Below, piece by piece: positions 61,756 through 64,000 of a stretch of 64,000 nucleotides of DNA. The translations under genes were made by a program, and so were the position numbers. This DNA is from Tiliqua scincoides. Taxonomy: Eukaryota > Chordata > Lepidosauria > Squamata > Scincidae. How positions within the stretch are numbered: position 1 is the first letter of the stretch; each line of letters begins with the position of its first letter. Below the pieces are notes generated by a model. That model saw only the letters and a program-made list of their open reading frames with translations, did not search any database and had not been told where the DNA came from. The DNA lies in the NCBI RefSeq assembly GCF_035046505.1, contig NC_089824.1, positions 45,979,274 through 46,043,273 of the forward strand, given 5' to 3'.

Positions 61756-62600
61756 GTTGGGCCTAGCTATCACTTCCATAATCTATTTGACAAACTGGTT
61801 GGCATTCCTGACTCAATATCAAGCATCTTCCTTATCTCAAGAGCCATGAAGTTGCTTCAGGATAACCTGTTTGATTAGCTCCTTCTTGCTTTGGTTTCCT
61901 TTTTCCTTTGTGTGTTTTTTCAGTGTGCCTGACATTCTTTCAGATTTTTCTCTGAGGGTCAAAACAATTTTTTTTTACTTGGGGATTGAAGTAAAAAATC
62001 TGGTGTTCATCTATATTGCACAACTGTTACTACTTTAGTGATTATGTAGGCGTTTTACACTTGAGTCTATGCACAGAACCTTAATTTTTTCATGTTCTTG
62101 TTCTGCTAAGACAAAGTACTAGTGATTCAGCCCTCTTATGCCTCTGATTACTTCAGGCCTAGCAGCACCACAAATTAACAGTGATTTGAAGTTCCACACT
62201 GGTTTGAAGTTTAGGCATTTGTGGTCCATTTAATAAATTTTTCTCCTATGTTGAGTGAAAACAAATTTTTTAAAAAAATCTTTTTATAACTGAATCAACT
62301 TGGGAGAAAAATACACTCTGTATCTTCTAAGCAAAATTCAGGATTCATGTCTTTTTTTAAAAAAAATACAGTTTTATTTATATTATTTGTCATGTTTGTG
62401 AAACATGTAATCAAAGATAATGGGCGTAGCTCTGTCCTATATTAAAATATGTTGATTTTGTTAGTTTATTTTTGTTACCTGTGTTAATTTATAGGTGCTC
62501 AGTTTCAGAATTTTTCTCTCTTGTTGGAATGCTTGTACCATATCTTCTTACATTATGTACTCATTAGGAATACAAGGTTGTTGGTTTTTTTGGTTTGGAA
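61756..62600 (+). other. TCEA1 intron 3, AT-rich part with nothing recognised
   Basis: AT-rich unique-looking sequence. No match to the expected TCEA1 exon 4 (human start GPSTEKDLDEKKKEP) was found. Confidence 0.5.
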
Positions 62601-62604
62601 TATA

Positions 62605-62850
62605 ATCATTGAGTTGGAAGGGTCCTAATAGGTCATCTAGTCCAACCCCTTGCCTGTAACAGGAAATCCTCCTAGAGCATCTCCAACAGGTGCTTGTCGA
62701 GCCTCTGCTTGAAGATCTCCAGTGAGGAAGAGTCCAGTACCTCCCTCAGCAATCTGTTCCACTACTGAACCGCCCTTACCATCAGGAATTTTTTCCTGAT
62801 GTCCAATCTGAATCTCTCCTCTTGCAGTTTGTACCTGTTGGAATAATGTC
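62605..62850 (-). mobile_element. CR1 LINE 3' end, bird/reptile-type subfamily
   Basis: TATAATCATTGAGTTGGAAG, GGTCATCTAGTCCAACCCCT, CTTGAAGATCTCCAGTGAGG and ATCAGGAATTTTTTCCTGAT follow the order of the classic CR1 3' UTR (inverted). This is a different subfamily from the copies at 31 and 45 kb. Confidence 0.8.
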
Positions 62851-63266
62851 TAAATATAATCTTGACAGGAATACTGCAAGTTCTAAAATGTACATTGTTT
62901 GCTCAAGACTATTTTATTTAAATGTAGGTAACTGAGAATTTTCTGTTTCTGCAGCAACACAGGTGTGGAAACATGCAGAATCCTTATTAAGTAATTTTTG
63001 AAACATTTAATTAATAGAATGTATCAAGGACGTAGCTGGAAATTTTTTCTGATATAAGTTGTTCTACAGTTTGTACACACATAACCAACAAGGAAATTTG
63101 CAATATTTAGAGGCATGCTGGCTCTTTATTTTATGACTAGTGTCATATCATGTGTGAACTAACAGCTGTTCGTCACATGATTTTATTCTACATCTAGAAA
63201 TTTGTATGTATTACCCTGGAGAGCGAGGATTGGTGCAGTTACTCATCAAATTGATGCTGTCTTGGA

Positions 63267-63404
63267 AACCTGGATTTTCTGCCTTATAGTGTATGAAATA
63301 GCCCAAAAAATATAAACTGAGAATTGTCTGTCTCATCTCAGCTCATATTTTGGGGCTATTATTTGGGGCTATTATCCTACATTATAAGGCAGAAAATCCA
63401 GGTT
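63267..63404. mobile_element. small MITE with perfect 22-bp terminal inverted repeats
   Basis: 63267-63288 (begins AACCTGGATTTTCTGCC) is the exact inverse of 63383-63404. The 138-bp element has an AT-rich centre with a TTTGGGGCTATTA tandem repeat at 63350-63376. The superfamily is not clear, and the flanks show no obvious duplication. Confidence 0.75.
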
Positions 63405-63746
63405 GCTCCCTAAGTGGCCTTAGGCAAACCACTGATTTACAACTTCAGAAATATGAAGATGATTGTATTGACAACTTTACCAGTTTGCAGTAAGAATTGA
63501 GATACTGTGTGTAAAACACTCTGAATACCTGCAGTGTTTGTGTGAGATATGTGCCTGTGCATAATGGAAGGGTTGTAGTCTCAGTGGTAGAGAGCATGGT
63601 TTGCAAGCAGAAGATCTCAAAGTTGAATCCTTGGCATCTCCCAAGTAGAGCAGAAAACAATTCTTGTCTGAAACCTTGGTGAGCTACTTCCAGTTTGTGT
63701 TGATAGTACTGACCTAGATGGCCAATTTGTCAGATTCCATATAAGG

Positions 63747-64000
63747 CAGTGTTATTCAAACTGAGGCACGGCTTCTTAGGGAGGCGCCAGGAACTCAAAG
63801 GGGAGGCGCGGGATGTCCTCTCGCAGTGATACAGACACACCCCTGGGCAGAATACGAGCCCATCTTCTGCCCATCTTCTGCACTTTTTTTTTAAAGCAGA
63901 AGAAACGGGAGTTGCTCAGCTACGAGTGACTGCGAGAGTGGCTACTGCCGCCCCGCCCTCTTCTCCCTCCACTCCGAGGCTGCCGCTTTCTGTGTTCGCT
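63747..64000. mobile_element. hAT-type element, left end, runs off the window
   Basis: Begins CAGTGTTATTCAAACTGAGG then CACGGCTTCTTAGG, a hAT-type terminus. It turns GC-rich toward the edge. The right end is outside the window. Confidence 0.55.

Overview
The window reads as nuclear DNA of a squamate reptile (lizard or snake; this is inference). It contains three vertebrate genes with ordinary GT-AG introns and CpG-rich promoters. It also carries a dense load of reptile-type repeats: CR1 and L2 LINEs, a tRNA-derived SINE, many hAT-type miniature transposons, Tigger-like elements, and a very abundant palindromic repeat of about 85 bp. The gene order MRPL15 - LYPLA1 - TCEA1 matches the conserved block on human 8q11.

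Layout. (1) 48-9598, minus strand: MRPL15, mitochondrial large-subunit ribosomal protein uL15m, complete in five coding exons (300 aa). (2) 9599-13362: divergent MRPL15/LYPLA1 intergenic region, with a CpG-rich promoter at each end and clusters of the palindromic repeat beside both. (3) 13363-36253, plus strand: LYPLA1 (acyl-protein thioesterase 1), complete in nine coding exons and 230 aa, with Ser119/Asp174/His208 all present, followed by a 3' UTR with a poly(A) signal at 37325. (4) 37331-41400: intergenic sequence. (5) 41676-58268 and beyond, plus strand: the first three coding exons of TCEA1 (elongation factor TFIIS), 79 codons covering the N-terminal TFIIS/LW domain. The remaining exons lie past the right edge.

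The three proteins do not form a pathway. One serves mitochondrial translation, one removes palmitate from proteins, and one rescues backtracked RNA polymerase II. All three look like housekeeping genes.

The rest is mostly transposon-derived and records several rounds of nested insertion. Eight-base target duplications can be read around six hAT-type insertions, two of them inside another hAT-type element. An old CR1 at 44.6-47.3 kb has been hit by a SINE, a hAT, a palindromic element and a younger CR1 in the opposite orientation. One lone LTR of a fossil retrovirus lies in TCEA1 intron 1.

I found no convincing new gene system. The most interesting signals are the clustering of palindromic repeats at the CpG promoters, the capture of those palindromes inside amplified hAT elements, a splice-donor-bearing short ORF just upstream of TCEA1, and a perfect 29-bp palindrome carrying poly(A) signals on both strands.
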